Shown here: piece by piece, positions 14,062 to 15,730 of the stretch
How the letters are laid out: each line of letters opens with the position of its first letter
How positions within the stretch are numbered: the stretch's first letter is position 1
Origin: Rhodobacter sp.
GTDB taxonomy: Bacteria; Pseudomonadota; Alphaproteobacteria; Rhodobacterales; Rhodobacteraceae
Reading direction: 5' to 3'
Length of the DNA: 15,730 nucleotides
Assembly (NCBI GenBank): GCA_013824045.1
Contig: PNND01000351.1
Location: forward strand, 1 to 15,730
The notes under the pieces: generated by a model
Database searches by the model: none
What the model saw: the letters and a program-made list of their open reading frames with translations, nothing else
What the model was told of the DNA's origin: nothing
Translations under genes and position numbers: made by a program

Positions 14062-15567
14062 ATGCCGCATCTCTCGATCACGGGCCTTGCCAAATCCTAC
14101 GGCCCCACCCGCGCCCTGACGGGCGCTGCGCTCGATCTGCGCGGGGGTGAGGTGCACGCCCTGATGGGCGAGAACGGCGCGGGCAAAAGCACCCTGATCC
14201 GCATTCTCGCCGGCCTCGACCAACCTGACTCCGGCACCATCCTGCTCGACGGCACGCCCCTCCCCCTCGGCACCCCCGCCGCCGCCACTGCCGCAGGCTT
14301 CCGCTTCCTGCATCAGGAGCTTCAGATCGTCCCTGCGTTAAGCGTGGCGGAAAACATGCACCTCGCCCGCCCCTATCCGCGCCGCCCCGGTCTGCTCGGG
14401 GGCCTCGTGCACTGGTCCGCCCTCCACCGTGCCGCCGCAACGGCCCTGTCCCGCCTCGGCGCTGACCACATCCCCACCGATGCCCTCATGGCCACCTTCG
14501 GCCCCGGCGACCAGATGCTGGTCCGCATCGCCGCCACCCTCCTGCCCGCCGACCCCGCCCCCTGGCTCTATGTTCTGGATGAGCCCACCGCCGCCCTTAC
14601 TGACGCCGAATCCGCCCGCCTCTTCGCCGCCATCGCCACGCTCAAGGCCCAAGGCGCCGCCATCCTCTACGTCTCCCACCGGATGGATGAGGTGATGGCC
14701 CTGGCCGACCGCATCACCACCCTGCGCGACGGCGCCCATGTCGCCACCCGCCCCCGGCCCGAGACCAACCGCGACCAGATCATCCATGACATGACAGGCC
14801 GCGCCCTGTCCGACCTCTTCCCCCCGCGCGGCCCCCACCCGACAAGCCCCCCTATCCTCACCCTGCGCAACCTCTCCGCACCGGGCCTGCAGGACATCTC
14901 CCTCGACCTCGCCCCCGGCGAAATTCTCGGCATCGCCGGGCTCTCCGGCTCTGGCCGCGCTGCCCTCCTGCGCGCCCTTATCGGCGCGCTGCCCCGCAAG
15001 GGCTCCGCCACCCTGAACGGCCAGCCTCTGCCCACCACCCCCACCGCCGCATGGGCGGCAGGCATCGCCTATATCCCCCGCGAACGCCGGGCCGAGGGCG
15101 TGATGCCCGCCCGCGCCCTGTCGGAAACCATCGCCCTGCCGCACCTCGCCCGCCTCTCCCGCGCGGGCTTCGTCAACCGCCGCGCCACCGCCACCCTCAC
15201 CCGCCGTCTGTCCGATGACGTCCGCCTCAAATCCACCGGCCCCGCGCAGCCCGTGGCCGAGCTTTCGGGCGGCAATCAGCAAAAGGTGCTCTTCGCCCGC
15301 GCCATGGCCGCCAATCCGCGCCTCTTGCTGCTTGATGAACCCACACGCGGCGTCGATGTGGGCGCAAAGTTTGACATCTACACCCTCATCCGCAGCGCCG
15401 CCGCGCAAGGCACCGCCGTGATCCTCGTCTCCTCCGACCTGCCTGAACTCATCGGCCTGTCCGACCGCATCGCCATCCTGACGTCCGGCCGCATCACCGC
15501 CACCCTGCCCGCCGACGGCTTGACCGAAGCCGCGCTCCTGACAGCCTGCTACGCAAAGGACACCTGA
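14062..15567 (+). CDS. Sugar ABC transporter ATP-binding protein, double NBD (RbsA/XylG-like)
   Basis: A 501-residue cytoplasmic ATPase with two nucleotide-binding domains, the normal size for RbsA-type subunits. Domain 1 has Walker A GENGAGKST (Lys42), Walker B YVLDEPTAALT (Asp173-Glu174) and the H-loop VSHRMDEV (His206). Its signature is degenerate: FGPGDQM (146-152) where LSxGQ or LSxAQ is usual. Domain 2 has the family-typical altered Walker A GLSGSGRAAL with Arg299 for Lys, an intact signature LSGGNQQKV (401-409) and Walker B LLLLDEPTRGVDVG (Asp425-Glu426). Thus the site built from Walker A1 and signature 2 looks competent, while the other site is doubly degenerate. The start at 14062 (MPHLSITGLAKSYG) fits the family, yet no Shine-Dalgarno sequence is visible before it; a longer reading would overlap the binding-protein gene. 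The permease gene follows after 2 bp. Confidence 0.92.
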   Translation: MPHLSITGLAKSYGPTRALTGAALDLRGGEVHALMGENGAGKSTLIRILAGLDQPDSGTILLDGTPLPLGTPAAATAAGFRFLHQELQIVPALSVAENMHLARPYPRRPGLLGGLVHWSALHRAAATALSRLGADHIPTDALMATFGPGDQMLVRIAATLLPADPAPWLYVLDEPTAALTDAESARLFAAIATLKAQGAAILYVSHRMDEVMALADRITTLRDGAHVATRPRPETNRDQIIHDMTGRALSDLFPPRGPHPTSPPILTLRNLSAPGLQDISLDLAPGEILGIAGLSGSGRAALLRALIGALPRKGSATLNGQPLPTTPTAAWAAGIAYIPRERRAEGVMPARALSETIALPHLARLSRAGFVNRRATATLTRRLSDDVRLKSTGPAQPVAELSGGNQQKVLFARAMAANPRLLLLDEPTRGVDVGAKFDIYTLIRSAAAQGTAVILVSSDLPELIGLSDRIAILTSGRITATLPADGLTEAALLTACYAKDT

Positions 15568-15569
15568 CC

Positions 15570-15730
15570 ATGGCCGCCCTTCTGAAACGCTATGGCTCGC
15601 TTCTCGGCATGGCCTCCATCATCGTCTTCTTCTGGATCGCGCTCCCCGATACTTTCATGACCGCGCGCAACTGGCTCAACATCAGCCAGCAGCTTTCCAT
15701 GCTCACCGTCGTTGCCGTCACCATGACCGT
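15570..15730 (+). CDS. Sugar ABC transporter permease (RbsC/XylH-like), N-terminal fragment
   Basis: The first 53 codons of a permease gene cut by the right edge. The visible part has a short basic lead (MAALLKRYGS), a hydrophobic helix (SIIVFFWIALPD) and then TFMTARNWLNISQQLSMLTV, the typical start of RbsC-type BPD_transp_2 permeases in which an F-N/W-N-I-S pattern precedes the second helix. It begins 2 bp after the ATPase stop with AAAGGA about nine bases upstream, so it is translated from the same mRNA and should form the membrane channel for that ATPase and binding protein. Confidence 0.88.
   Translation, partial: MAALLKRYGSLLGMASIIVFFWIALPDTFMTARNWLNISQQLSMLTVVAVTMT

Noticed and set aside
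1..15730. CRISPR arrays, insertion sequences, tRNA or rRNA genes
   Set aside because: I found no regularly spaced repeats, transposase motifs, terminal inverted repeats with target duplications, or recognisable tRNA/rRNA sequence by reading; no covariance-model or profile search could be run.

Overview
The window is about 15.7 kb of very GC-rich (roughly two-thirds G+C), densely coded bacterial DNA. Gene content points to an alphaproteobacterium, most likely Rhodobacterales/Rhodobacteraceae: a nucleoside-type BMP ABC transporter with a biuret-hydrolase-like enzyme, a short BLUF photoreceptor, a protein resembling the AerR/PpaA/AppA C-terminal family, and an RbsABC-type sugar importer beside an FGGY kinase. 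The taxon is inferred from protein resemblance only. I saw no rRNA, tRNA, CRISPR array, insertion sequence or phage gene.

Layout. (1) 1-3989, minus strand: an operon read right to left encoding a Tat-exported BMP-family binding protein, two permeases, a cysteine hydrolase closely resembling biuret amidohydrolase, and the start of the transporter ATPase, which runs off the left edge. A divergent LysR gene (4145-5050) shares a 155-bp control region holding three TGC/GCA-type dyads. (2) 5094-10034: a second LysR gene (minus) divergent from dabB-dabA, the two-subunit energy-coupled inorganic carbon (DAB) system. The spacer between them is an AT-rich island with overlapping dyads. A strong hairpin follows dabA. 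(3) 10198-11497: a pair of sensory genes, first a cobalamin-binding-like/SCHIC-like protein, then a stand-alone BLUF blue-light receptor. Together they look like the two sensory halves of AppA encoded as separate proteins. (4) 11504-15730: an FGGY carbohydrate kinase (minus) divergent from a binding protein, a double-domain ATPase and the start of a permease, forming a sugar or polyol uptake and phosphorylation unit.

How the parts may work together. Block 1 looks like uptake and hydrolysis of a small nitrogen compound (biuret or a relative). Block 2 supplies CO2/bicarbonate for anabolic carboxylation or autotrophy; no RuBisCO or carbonic anhydrase gene lies in the window. Block 3 could link blue light and redox, heme or cobalamin status to gene expression; its target is unknown. 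Block 4 is an independent catabolic unit whose substrate I cannot name. The most unusual item is the split AppA-like pair next to dabAB.
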